Part shown: positions 8,653 to 16,123 of the stretch, in pieces | Numbering within the stretch: the stretch's first letter is position 1 | Layout of the letters: the number at the start of each line of letters is the position of its first letter | NCBI RefSeq assembly: GCF_038624605.1 | Contig: NZ_CP152020.1 | Span: forward strand, 3,155,312 to 3,219,311 | Direction of reading: 5' to 3' | Source: Psychrobacillus sp. FSL K6-4046 | GTDB lineage: Bacteria; Bacillota; Bacilli; Bacillales_A; Planococcaceae | Length of the DNA: 64,000 bases | Made by a program: the position numbers and the translations under genes | The notes under the pieces: generated by a model | What the model saw: only the letters and a program-made list of their open reading frames with translations | What the model was told of the DNA's origin: nothing | Databases searched by the model: none

Positions 8653-9462
8653 ATGATAAAGCTTCTATTATCCTTCAGTCTGACATTACTAGTTTTTATT
8701 CTACCATTTCCATCGGTTAGTCTCGCCACTGAAAGCAATTCATCTGTGGATCATACAGTTGTAGAAAAACATATTAACAGATTATTAAATATGAAAATAG
8801 AAGATAGCCGTCCTCCCGTCCCACCCTCACCAAAGAAAGCTAACGTTTACTTAACCTTTGATGATGGGCCAAATAAGTTTACAACTATTAACCTTCAAAC
8901 CCTTAAGCAATACGAGGTTAGTGGCACATTCTTTTTTTTAGGAAAGCATATGAAGGAACATGAATCCATTGTGAAAGCTGTAGCAAAAAATGGGCATTAT
9001 ATTGGGACTCATAGCATGACGCATGACAAGACTAAGGTTTACAAAAACGCAGAAGCCTTTATACAAGAAATTAATAGCGGGGTTAGCCTGATTGAGCAGA
9101 TGACGGGGCACAATCCAAGGCTGATTCGTGTACCTTACGGAAGCAAGCCACATGTAACAACAGCCATGCAGGATAAACTTATAAAACAAAACTATAAGCT
9201 TTGGGATTGGGATGTGGACTCTAACGACTGGAGATACACTGATAAGCAGTATAAAGAAATTGTTAAAAACGTTCAGTTGGAAACAGAGAAAGCGTACAAA
9301 TCGGGTGACAAAGACATTATTATACTCCTTCATGATAGAAGCCAAACTACTAAGGCACTCCCTCTTATTATTGAATGGCTACAAGAGGAAGGCTACACAC
9401 TTAAAACATATGAAGAAGAAAAGCATATAGTTCAAAATTTCCTTCGTGACAAATCATTATAA
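8653..9462 (+). CDS. Polysaccharide deacetylase family protein (NodB homology domain)
   Basis: This 269-residue secreted protein has a signal peptide (about residues 1-25) followed by a NodB domain. Visible motifs are TFDDGP (catalytic base and metal Asp), HSMTHD (HxxxxH metal ligands), RVPYGS and the C-terminal LHD. It should remove N-acetyl groups from peptidoglycan or another glycan at the cell surface. The start is ATG 8653 with AGGTGA upstream; the longer open frame from 8608 would precede the signal peptide with charged residues. It stands alone. The PdaA/YheN-type subfamily cannot be settled by eye. Confidence 0.9.
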   Translation: MIKLLLSFSLTLLVFILPFPSVSLATESNSSVDHTVVEKHINRLLNMKIEDSRPPVPPSPKKANVYLTFDDGPNKFTTINLQTLKQYEVSGTFFFLGKHMKEHESIVKAVAKNGHYIGTHSMTHDKTKVYKNAEAFIQEINSGVSLIEQMTGHNPRLIRVPYGSKPHVTTAMQDKLIKQNYKLWDWDVDSNDWRYTDKQYKEIVKNVQLETEKAYKSGDKDIIILLHDRSQTTKALPLIIEWLQEEGYTLKTYEEEKHIVQNFLRDKSL

Positions 9463-9472
9463 AAGACAACTT

Positions 9473-9510
9473 AAACCATGAGTGGTCCCAGCCTATTCCT
9501 GGTTTTTTTT
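9473..9510 (+). terminator. Probable terminator after the deacetylase gene
   Basis: Short AACCA/TGGTT arms close just before a run of eight or more T residues, 11 nt after the stop. The stem is weak but the T-run is convincing. Confidence 0.5.
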
Positions 9511-9553
9511 ATTTCCCATGCTAATCTTTAAATTACCTTTATGTTGGAACTTC

Positions 9554-9582
9554 TTGACATCCTACCTCTATTAGCCTATTAT
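9554..9582 (+). promoter_or_regulatory. SigA-type promoter of queT
   Basis: A perfect TTGACA is 17 nt from TATTAT, placing the transcript start about 15 nt before the riboswitch. Confidence 0.7.
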
Positions 9583-9603
9583 TATGGATTGTTCGATAAA
9601 TTA

Positions 9604-9642
9604 ACGTGGTTCGAGAACCTCCCACGGTAAAAAACTAAGGAG
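9604..9642 (+). promoter_or_regulatory. preQ1-I riboswitch
   Basis: The RNA has a 5-bp stem (CGTGG with CCACG), a 12-nt loop ending in CCTC, and the invariant A-rich tail AAAAAACTAAGGAG that folds back as a pseudoknot. This is the preQ1 class I aptamer. The tail contains the ribosome-binding site AAGGAG (9637-9642), so ligand binding would directly hide it, giving translational control of queT. Both structure and gene context agree. Confidence 0.9.
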
Positions 9643-9650
9643 AAATGAAT

Positions 9651-10163
9651 ATGAACATAAAAACGATGGCTACGAGCGGGATTATTGCAGCTTTATATGT
9701 GGCTGTATCTATGCTAGTGGCACCCTTTGCATTCGGTGCTTTTCAGTTTCGGATATCCGAGATGTTTAATCACCTAATAGTATTTAACAAAAAGTATTTC
9801 TTTGGTATTGTGATTGGAGTATTTATTACCAACCTGTTTTCCACTTTGGGGCTTTACGATTTAACCTTTGGTGTAGGTCATTCCATCATCACTTTATCTA
9901 TTAGTATACTCATAGGGAAATTTGTAAAAAATAAGCTATGGCATATGATTTTAAACACCATTTTATTTACATTTACTATGTTTATCATCGCAATCGAGCT
10001 GCATCTTGCATTCAATATTGAACTATATTTTGATTTCGATATTGCTAATCCTTTTTATTACACTTGGTATACAGTCGCTTTAGGTGAATTTGTAGTTATG
10101 GCAGTAGGTATTCCATTAATGCTTGCCTTAAATAAACGCTTAAAATTTAAGGAACTCATATAA
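9651..10163 (+). CDS. queT: Queuosine precursor transporter QueT
   Basis: This 170-residue hydrophobic protein with about five or six membrane segments belongs to the QueT family, the S component of an ECF-type importer for a queuosine precursor such as preQ1. MATSGIIAALYVAVSMLVAPFAFG at the N-terminus and FRISEMFNHL are family hallmarks. ATG 9651 is preferred over ATG 9645 because the AAGGAG at 9637-9642 lies 8 nt from the former and only 2 nt from the latter. A preQ1-I riboswitch overlaps the ribosome site. The energising ECF module is not in the window. Confidence 0.93.
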   Translation: MNIKTMATSGIIAALYVAVSMLVAPFAFGAFQFRISEMFNHLIVFNKKYFFGIVIGVFITNLFSTLGLYDLTFGVGHSIITLSISILIGKFVKNKLWHMILNTILFTFTMFIIAIELHLAFNIELYFDFDIANPFYYTWYTVALGEFVVMAVGIPLMLALNKRLKFKELI

Positions 10164-10165
10164 AA

Positions 10166-10200
10166 AGTAGAGCCCTCCATTATGGAGGGCTCTTACTTTA
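10166..10200. terminator. Bidirectional terminator between queT and the dioxygenase gene
   Basis: AGAGCCCTCCA and TGGAGGGCTCT form a perfect stem flanked by AAAGT and ACTTT, serving two convergent genes. Confidence 0.85.
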
Positions 10201-11175
10201 TTCCTTTACAAACTCAATCGTGCTTCTTACTGTATCTATAGGTCTCACTAAGCCTTCGATTTGAGCACGTTTCGACTCTAAAAATGGTGGCAAGGAAAGC
10301 TTTTCTCCTAAAGTTTCATAGGGCTCGTCACCCATGAATCCAGGACCGTCAGTCGCAAACTCAAATAATATTCCATTTGCCACTCTCGCATATAGGGATT
10401 GGAAGAAAAAGCGATCTACGAATCCCGATGTATTGAATCCAAAGCTTTCCATTCGCTCTGTCCACTCATCTAAAACCGCTCTGTCTTCTACGCGGAATGC
10501 CGCATGATGCACTGTTCCGAAGCCTTGACGACCAGGTGGAAGAACAACATTCTTTTCTACAATCACCTGTGCTCCGTTTCCACCTTCTCCAACCTCAAAC
10601 AAGTGAAAATCTCCATCCTGGGCAATCTCTTTAAACAGTAATACCTTTTCTAAAACTTCTTTCATATAGTCAAACTGTGCAATTCGAATGTGGATCGGTC
10701 CTAGTCCAGTAATGGCATGCTCTAAAGGGATAGGCCCTTTTTGCCAAGGTGTTCCTGATTCCACTCCTGTATTATACTCATCAGAAATTAATTGATATTG
10801 CTGGTCGTCAAAGTCAACAAAAGAGAGAACCTTCACTCCGAACTGCTCCTGTATACCACTGTGTTTAACGTTCAAGCGATCAAATCGTTTAACCCAGTAA
10901 TGGAGGGAATCATCCGTCGGAACGCGAAATGACGTTTTGAATATTTCATCCGTTCCATGTGTACCTTTTGGAATTCCCGGAAAATCAAAAAATGTCATGT
11001 CTGTCCCTGCTCCACCAACATCATCTGCAAAAAACAAATGATACGTTTGAATATCGTCTTGATTCACCGTCTTCTTTACTAATCGCATTCCTAATACGTA
11101 TGTGAAAAATCGATAGTTTTCTTCTGCACTGCTCGTAATTGCCGTTACATGGTGTAATCCCTTTAAATGATTCAT
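10198..11175 (-). CDS. Ring-cleaving dioxygenase, VOC superfamily (MhqO-like)
   Basis: The 325-residue protein has two tandem vicinal-oxygen-chelate halves. Metal-ligand positions are visible in LHHVTAIT near the N-terminus, TVHHAAFRV in the second half and GILFEFATDGPG near the end. The family (MhqO/MhqA/MhqE of Bacillus) cleaves hydroquinones and catechols and protects against quinone stress. The start ATG 11175 follows AGGAGGTTTACC. Upstream lies an inverted repeat closely matching the MhqR operator, which supports control by quinones. Which Mhq paralogue this is cannot be decided without a tree. Confidence 0.9.
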   Translation of the reverse strand: MNHLKGLHHVTAITSSAEENYRFFTYVLGMRLVKKTVNQDDIQTYHLFFADDVGGAGTDMTFFDFPGIPKGTHGTDEIFKTSFRVPTDDSLHYWVKRFDRLNVKHSGIQEQFGVKVLSFVDFDDQQYQLISDEYNTGVESGTPWQKGPIPLEHAITGLGPIHIRIAQFDYMKEVLEKVLLFKEIAQDGDFHLFEVGEGGNGAQVIVEKNVVLPPGRQGFGTVHHAAFRVEDRAVLDEWTERMESFGFNTSGFVDRFFFQSLYARVANGILFEFATDGPGFMGDEPYETLGEKLSLPPFLESKRAQIEGLVRPIDTVRSTIEFVKE

Positions 11176-11210
11176 ATATGGTAAACCTCCTGTTTTATCT
11201 CTAATTTAAA

Positions 11211-11228
11211 TATCTTTAATTCGAGATA
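11211..11228 (-). promoter_or_regulatory. MhqR-type operator
   Basis: TATCTTTAATTCGAGATA is an imperfect inverted repeat 36 nt before the dioxygenase start. From memory, the B. subtilis MhqR operator is an inverted repeat of the form TATCTcgaATTCgAGATA; the match is close. A second, weaker TATCT half-site lies at 11197. No mhqR gene is in the window. Confidence 0.65.
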
Positions 11229-11260
11229 ATTTTATCATGTAAAAAAATAGAAGTCAATCA

Positions 11261-11690
11261 GAAAAGCATAGGCGCCTATCCCTGCCCCGACAGGCTAATG
11301 GGGAAAAGCGAGGAGGCAGGTCCTCAGCCACCGCAGCTTTTTTCCATTTGACCCCGAGGGGCAAGGCGCCGGAGCTAGACAATCAGAAAAGCGTAGGCGC
11401 CTATCCCTGCCCCGACAGGCTAATGGGGAAAAGCGAGGAGGCAGGTCCTCAGCCACCGCAGCTTTTTTCCATTTGACCCCGAGGGGCAAGGCGCCGGAGC
11501 TAGACAATCAGAAAAGCGTAGGCGCCTATCCCTGCCCCGACAGGCAAATGGGAAAAAGCGAGGAGGCAGGTCCTCAGCCACCGCAGCTTTTTTCCATTTG
11601 ACCCCGAGGGGCAAGGCGCCGGAGCTAGACAATCAGAAAAGCGCAGGCGCCTATCCCTGCCCCGACAGGCTAATGGGGAAAAGCGCAAGG
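11261..11690. repeat. Tandem array of a 125-bp GC-rich unit, about 3.4 copies
   Basis: Units begin at 11261, 11386, 11511 and 11636, exactly 125 bp apart; the last stops after about 55 bp. Each starts GAAAAGCGTAGGCGCCTATC and ends GGCGCCGGAGCTAGACAATCA. Copies differ at only a few positions, so the array is young. The open frames crossing it (11295-11694, minus) repeat the same peptide with no ribosome sites and are artefacts. The unit resembles intergenic repeats of Bacillales containing GGAGCTAGACAATCAGAAAAGC. The array fills the gap between two minus-strand genes. Confidence 0.95.
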
Positions 11691-11739
11691 ACATATGTCT
11701 ACCAAGTTTCAGAATTTTTATAGTTTCCTACACAATTAA

Positions 11740-11777
11740 AAAAGGCCGAACAGCTAGTTTGCTACTCGGCCCCTTTT
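11740..11777. terminator. Terminator of the OCD-family gene
   Basis: GGCCGA and TCGGCC close a loop with AAAAAA on one side and TTTTTT on the other. It lies immediately after the minus-strand stop codon and could act in both directions. Confidence 0.8.
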
Positions 11778-12761
11778 TTATACATCTATTTCTGTACCAA
11801 TTCTCTGTTCCCTTGCCTTTACAAAAACACCCTTTGCAACTGCTAAATCATAGTACGCTGCTCCGACAGATTTGAATAAAGTGATTTCCTCTTCATGCTG
11901 TCGACCTTCCACTGTTCCAGTAACAAGTTCTCCAATTTCTCCATGGATTTTATCGAAGGACCATTCGCCAATTTCAGAAGCATGCATGAGTTCCCCTGCC
12001 TCACCTTTAACTCCAGCCAAATCGTCTACTACAATTTTAGAAGACTTGGTTATCGTCGCTACATCCATTTCAAGCATGTGGGGTAAATAAGAGCCAACTC
12101 CATTAATATGAGTCCCCGCCTTTAAGTCCTTCCCATTAAAAACAGGCTCGTTAGATCTCGTTGCACAGCAGATAATATCTGACTCTCGCACTGCGGCTGA
12201 AACGTCCTTAAACACCTCATAAGGAATAGTAATCCCAAACTCTACTAGTTTTTGTCCAAATTGCTCTGCTTTTGAAGAAGTTCTATTAACTAGCAAAATT
12301 CGTTCGATATCTCGTACAGCTAGCACTGCAAGCACCTGCTCAAATGCCATTGCTCCTGTTCCGATTATGGTCAACACCTTCGAATCCTTTTTTGCTAGAT
12401 AATCTGTAGCAACACCACTAAGTGCTCCAGTTCTTAGCCTGGTTAAATAGGAGGCATTTAACATGGCCAAATGCTCTCCGTTTTTTGCATCCGATAGTAA
12501 AACGACGCCTTGTGTAGTTGGCTTTCCTTGTGACGGATTGTTCGGGAAAATGGTCACTACCTTTACAGCTGTAACCTCCCCTATTAAATCAGCACTTGGC
12601 ATATACAATGCAGATGCTTCATGCTTTGGAAATTCAATTACTGTTCTATGTGGACTCGCTAATTTCCCTGCTGCCTTTGCTTTTAATATCCCTTTGACAT
12701 CCTCTATTGCATCTTTCATCTTATATGTACACATAATCTCCTGTTCATTAACTACTAGCAT
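11778..12761 (-). CDS. Ornithine cyclodeaminase / mu-crystallin family protein
   Basis: The 327-residue protein has a substrate domain and a Rossmann domain with GTGAMA at about residues 130-135, typical of OCD/mu-crystallin enzymes. Members act as ornithine cyclodeaminases, alanine dehydrogenases or 1-pyrroline-2-carboxylate reductases on small amino or imino acids. The active-site HRTVIEFPKHEASALYMPS region and VDD segment are present. GGAGGG lies 9 nt before ATG 12761. It is downstream of an MHS transporter on the same strand, with a stem-loop in the 74-bp gap. The precise reaction is not decidable by eye. Confidence 0.85.
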   Translation of the reverse strand: MLVVNEQEIMCTYKMKDAIEDVKGILKAKAAGKLASPHRTVIEFPKHEASALYMPSADLIGEVTAVKVVTIFPNNPSQGKPTTQGVVLLSDAKNGEHLAMLNASYLTRLRTGALSGVATDYLAKKDSKVLTIIGTGAMAFEQVLAVLAVRDIERILLVNRTSSKAEQFGQKLVEFGITIPYEVFKDVSAAVRESDIICCATRSNEPVFNGKDLKAGTHINGVGSYLPHMLEMDVATITKSSKIVVDDLAGVKGEAGELMHASEIGEWSFDKIHGEIGELVTGTVEGRQHEEEITLFKSVGAAYYDLAVAKGVFVKAREQRIGTEIDV

Positions 12762-12784
12762 TATTTAAAACCCTCCCTAAAAAT

Positions 12785-12825
12785 AAAAGCTCGTCTTGCC
12801 TTAAGTAGCGTAAGACGAACTTTAT
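12785..12825 (-). terminator. Stem-loop between the MHS transporter and the OCD-family gene
   Basis: GTTCGTCTTAC and GCAAGACGAGC form a hairpin followed by TTTTATTTTT on the minus strand. It may end the transporter transcript or only attenuate read-through into the enzyme gene. Confidence 0.65.
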
Positions 12826-12835
12826 GTTTACATCA

Positions 12836-14173
12836 TTATACTTTACTAAGTTCTTTTTCTGCCTTTGCTAATGACTCATCTTTTTTAACTGCAGTCACCT
12901 CATCCAGGTTTTGTTGGCTTCTATCTTTAACAGCCCAGATTGCCAATAAAGAAATGACCGCTGTGAAGATAATATAGAATGCAACTGGAACATAGGATCC
13001 ATCAAATTGTAGCATTAGACTCGTAGCTATTAATGGTGCTGTTCCACCTGCTAAGGCCGCTCCAATTTGGTAGCCTAGCGTGATTCCTGTATAGCGAACC
13101 TTAGCGTCAAAAATCTCTGAAAACATCGTTCCTAGCACGGCCGTGATCGGTGCCCAAATGATTCCCAGCCCAATAATGGTTGCAATTACAAGTAACGCAA
13201 GCGACTGTTGCTGAAGCATCCAAAAGTAAGGGAAGGCGAACAAAATCATCCCAACGGTTCCAGCCACGTAAACCTTTTTACGTCCGATTTTATCTGATAG
13301 ACTTCCCATTATAGGTATAAGAATAGTCGTCACTATTGTTGCTACCATCACTGTATTTAATACAGCAGTACGTGAGAATCCTAGCTCAGCAGTAGCGTAA
13401 GAAACAACAAAAGTACCAAAAATATAGAAAGGTGCCGTTTCAACTACCTTAGCCCCTACTGCAATGATAACTTCTTTCCAATGATACTTTAACGTATCCG
13501 CGATAGGGAGCTTTGGAATCTCACCTGACTCTTGTACTCTTTTAAAGGAAGGTGTTTCTTCAATTCCCTTACGAATCCACAAGCCAAAAATAACAAGCAA
13601 GGCACTCATGATAAATGGAACACGCCAGCCCCATGTCATAAAAGAACCTTCAGGTAATAGAGTCATAATAGATAAAGCAACTGTCCCCATTACCATCCCA
13701 ATTGTTACACCCATTTGTGGGATTGCTCCGTACAAACCTCGTTTTTCCTTTGGTGCATATTCAACTGCCAGTAATAGTGCTCCTCCCCACTCTCCGCCGA
13801 TACCCAGTCCTTGGATTAAGCGCAGCGTAATTAATAGAATAGGAGCCCATACTCCAATCGCTTGATAAGTAGGCAGTAGCCCCATACCAAAAGTAGCAAC
13901 CCCCATTAGACTTAATGTTATAACTAATGTTTTCTTTCTACCAATCCTGTCACCGATATGACTAAATATGATTCCACCGAATGGTCGGATAAAAAATGCT
14001 AATGCGAAGGATGCATATGAAAGCAGTAACCCTACTGTTGGCTCCTCTGTCACAAAGAATATTTGATTAAAAACAAGTGCAGCAACTGTTCCATATAAAA
14101 AGTAATCAAACCATTCAATAGAGCTCCCTACTAAGCTAGCAATCCAGACCTTCCTCATTTGTTTTTGGTCCAT
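12836..14173 (-). CDS. MFS transporter, metabolite:H+ symporter (MHS) type
   Basis: The 445-residue protein has twelve predicted membrane segments. The N-terminal SSIEWFDYFLYGT and the loop GDRIGRKK after the second span are hallmarks of the MHS family (ShiA, ProP, KgtP). It should import an organic acid, amino acid or betaine-like compound by proton symport. A good GGGAGAGGGAAG site precedes ATG 14173. The XRE-cupin regulator is divergent 164 bp away and the OCD-family enzyme is downstream, suggesting uptake and processing of an amino-acid-like substrate. Confidence 0.9.
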   Translation of the reverse strand: MDQKQMRKVWIASLVGSSIEWFDYFLYGTVAALVFNQIFFVTEEPTVGLLLSYASFALAFFIRPFGGIIFSHIGDRIGRKKTLVITLSLMGVATFGMGLLPTYQAIGVWAPILLITLRLIQGLGIGGEWGGALLLAVEYAPKEKRGLYGAIPQMGVTIGMVMGTVALSIMTLLPEGSFMTWGWRVPFIMSALLVIFGLWIRKGIEETPSFKRVQESGEIPKLPIADTLKYHWKEVIIAVGAKVVETAPFYIFGTFVVSYATAELGFSRTAVLNTVMVATIVTTILIPIMGSLSDKIGRKKVYVAGTVGMILFAFPYFWMLQQQSLALLVIATIIGLGIIWAPITAVLGTMFSEIFDAKVRYTGITLGYQIGAALAGGTAPLIATSLMLQFDGSYVPVAFYIIFTAVISLLAIWAVKDRSQQNLDEVTAVKKDESLAKAEKELSKV

Positions 14174-14337
14174 CTTCCCTCTCCCCTTTCAAAATTGAAG
14201 TACCACTTTAATTTCTCCCTAGACTTTATTTTAGATAGTTTTTAATTTTCTGTCAACGGGTATTTGATAGGAATCGTTGAGCGATGCCTCATTAGTAGGT
14301 ATGATAACTAATAGATAAGAAAAAGGAGAGATACATA

Positions 14338-14850
14338 TTGTCTTCAAATTTAATAGGATCTATTCTAAAAAATTTAAGAAAAGAACGTAAGCTCACTCTA
14401 AAGGAACTTGCAGAGATGACTAATGTATCAATTAGCTTCCTCTCACAAGTCGAAAGAGGAAAGTCTAGTGTAACGTTAGAATCTCTCAAAAAAATAGCAG
14501 ATGCACTGAAAGTCAACCCGACCGTTTTCTTTCCGGATGTAACTTCACATGATGAATTGGCTGAAATTAGACAACAGTTTTATTACAAAAATTTATCCAA
14601 TGGCATCCAGGATGCTGCCTATACACCTATACTCGTTACACTTCAATCTGGAGAAAACAAAGGAAATGCTTTTTCCCATAGCGGTCATGAGTTTCTATTT
14701 GTAGTAGAAGGAACCTTAACCGTAGTAGTCGATGGTAAAGAGATGGAACTGAAGGAACAGCAATCGACGATGTTTGACGCAAATCTATTACATTACTGGT
14801 ATAACTTAACGGACAAGCCTGTTCGCTTCCTAGTAGTATCTTCCCGATAA
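14338..14850 (+). CDS. XRE-family regulator with cupin domain
   Basis: The 170-residue protein has a helix-turn-helix at about residues 8-62 (LKELAEMTNVSISFLSQVE) and a cupin domain at about 100-168 with the HSGHEFLFVVEGTLTV core. The start is TTG 14338, the only in-frame start with an AAGGAG at suitable distance. It is divergent from the MHS transporter gene and probably controls it. It is a paralogue of the regulator at 3900, sharing architecture but with modest sequence similarity. The ligand is unknown. Confidence 0.85.
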   Translation: MSSNLIGSILKNLRKERKLTLKELAEMTNVSISFLSQVERGKSSVTLESLKKIADALKVNPTVFFPDVTSHDELAEIRQQFYYKNLSNGIQDAAYTPILVTLQSGENKGNAFSHSGHEFLFVVEGTLTVVVDGKEMELKEQQSTMFDANLLHYWYNLTDKPVRFLVVSSR

Positions 14851-15022
14851 TGGTTAATAGAAGACAACCAGGAGAAGTCCTAAGGATAGAGATATCGACT
14901 CATCTGAACAAAATGAAAAATAAAATCCCCGATCATTTCTTACCACTATTTGGATTATTCTTTTTTCTGTGAATTCATAGTAAATTTAAATGGATGGGAA
15001 AACAATGTAAGGGGATGAAGAA

Positions 15023-15406
15023 ATGAATCAACAAACACACATCAAAGAATTACAAGTAACAATTTCAATTACAGAAGAGACTATTGAAAATATTATGAGC
15101 GCATTGTTAGAGGATGAGAAATGGTCCATACATCAGGAAGATGACCAGTCTATCTGGAGTAACAAGCCTTTAGGAATCTATCAAGACGAATGGGCAACTA
15201 ACCTCCTGCTTCACGGAGAAACGCTTATGTTGACTGACAAAAGGAATAAAAACTCTTTATACTCGATGACTTTAGAAGACTTATATGATGGTATTTTCTT
15301 TAGCTTAAAGGGTGGTAATAATAGTCTGTTTCAAAACGTTACTAATGAAACTGCCGATACAATTATTCAATATTCCATATTCAAAAGACTTCTCTACTTA
15401 TCTTAA
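15023..15406 (+). CDS. Hypothetical protein
   Basis: The 127-residue soluble acidic protein is not recognised. AAGGGGATGAAGAA gives a ribosome site before ATG 15023 and a strong terminator follows its stop, so it is probably a real single gene. There are no membrane segments or signal peptide. Its N-terminal part (TIEDEW-like ITEETIENIMSALLEDEKW) looks like a small alpha/beta protein. Confidence 0.65.
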   Translation: MNQQTHIKELQVTISITEETIENIMSALLEDEKWSIHQEDDQSIWSNKPLGIYQDEWATNLLLHGETLMLTDKRNKNSLYSMTLEDLYDGIFFSLKGGNNSLFQNVTNETADTIIQYSIFKRLLYLS

Positions 15407-15420
15407 ACTTCAATTCACTT

Positions 15421-15448
15421 AGCAGTCCTTTTTTTAGACTGCTTTTTT
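15421..15448 (+). terminator. Rho-independent terminator
   Basis: AGCAGTC and GACTGCT pair around a T-rich loop and are followed by seven T residues. Confidence 0.85.
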
Positions 15449-15550
15449 TAGTGATTTTAAAAAATAAAAATTGGACAGCTAGGTGCTTGTATTTGTTCGT
15501 AAATCAACACAGGAATACCCTATAAACATGAAGGATAAGGGGGTGTTAGT

Positions 15551-15847
15551 TTGCAACAAAGAAGAAATAACAAACGTGGCTTTTGTCTTCCAGGCTATAA
15601 TTGGTGCGGACCTGGATGCAGCGGTCCGGGAGCTCCAGTTAATGAGGTAGATGCTGCCTGTATGATGCATGACCTTTGTTATGATAGTGGTAGAGGTCCG
15701 TGTATCTGCGATCGTGAATTCCTCGAAAGACTTCGCCCTTTAGTGAATCGTTATACCGAGTCCGGTAGACATGCTGGTTTAATACAAAATTATATGCGAA
15801 TTCGAACCAACCTTAAATGTGGATCCCCTCGACATGAATCCTATTAA
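15551..15847 (+). CDS. Phospholipase A2-like small protein
   Basis: The 98-residue protein carries a WCGPGCSGPG calcium-loop-like segment (about residues 18-27) and a DAACMMHDLCYD segment (about 34-45) with the His-Asp catalytic pair of secreted PLA2. This arrangement resembles the short PLA2-like domain also found in parvovirus VP1. No signal peptide is evident, the N-terminus being basic. The start is TTG 15551 after AAGGGGGTG. Proteins of this type occur in other Bacillales. The fold call is good; enzymatic activity and location are inference. Confidence 0.75.
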   Translation: MQQRRNNKRGFCLPGYNWCGPGCSGPGAPVNEVDAACMMHDLCYDSGRGPCICDREFLERLRPLVNRYTESGRHAGLIQNYMRIRTNLKCGSPRHESY

Positions 15848-16082
15848 TTCATACGCCTACATCTAACACTCCCAGAGTGAAGTATCTATTCTTGTACTAT
15901 ACAATACAATGATGATTCTACCCTATCTATTATTGATGATCTTTTATAGCATTTTTAGTCACTGTCTACATCCCTTTCTTCAAAAACTTAGCAATAGATT
16001 AGCAAAAAGTAAAGATTCTGCTCTTTCTTGGATTGTATGAATTGCTGGGTTACTTTTACTATTCTAAAGCTTAGACTATCTT

Positions 16083-16123
16083 TAAATAAGACCCCAAAGC
16101 TATCAAGCGATGGGGTCTTATTT
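16083..16123. terminator. Bidirectional terminator
   Basis: AAATAAGACCCCA and TGGGGTCTTATTT form a 13-bp stem directly after the minus-strand acyl-CoA ligase stop. The preceding 235 bp after the PLA2-like gene hold no supported gene. Confidence 0.85.

Noticed and set aside
11295-11694. Three overlapping minus-strand open frames encoding nearly the same peptide
   Set aside because: They are products of the 125-bp tandem repeat, lack ribosome sites and have repeat-driven composition.
15909-16040. 43-codon plus-strand frame with a hydrophobic start
   Set aside because: No ribosome-binding site, no recognised family, and it sits in an AT-rich gap where such frames arise by chance.
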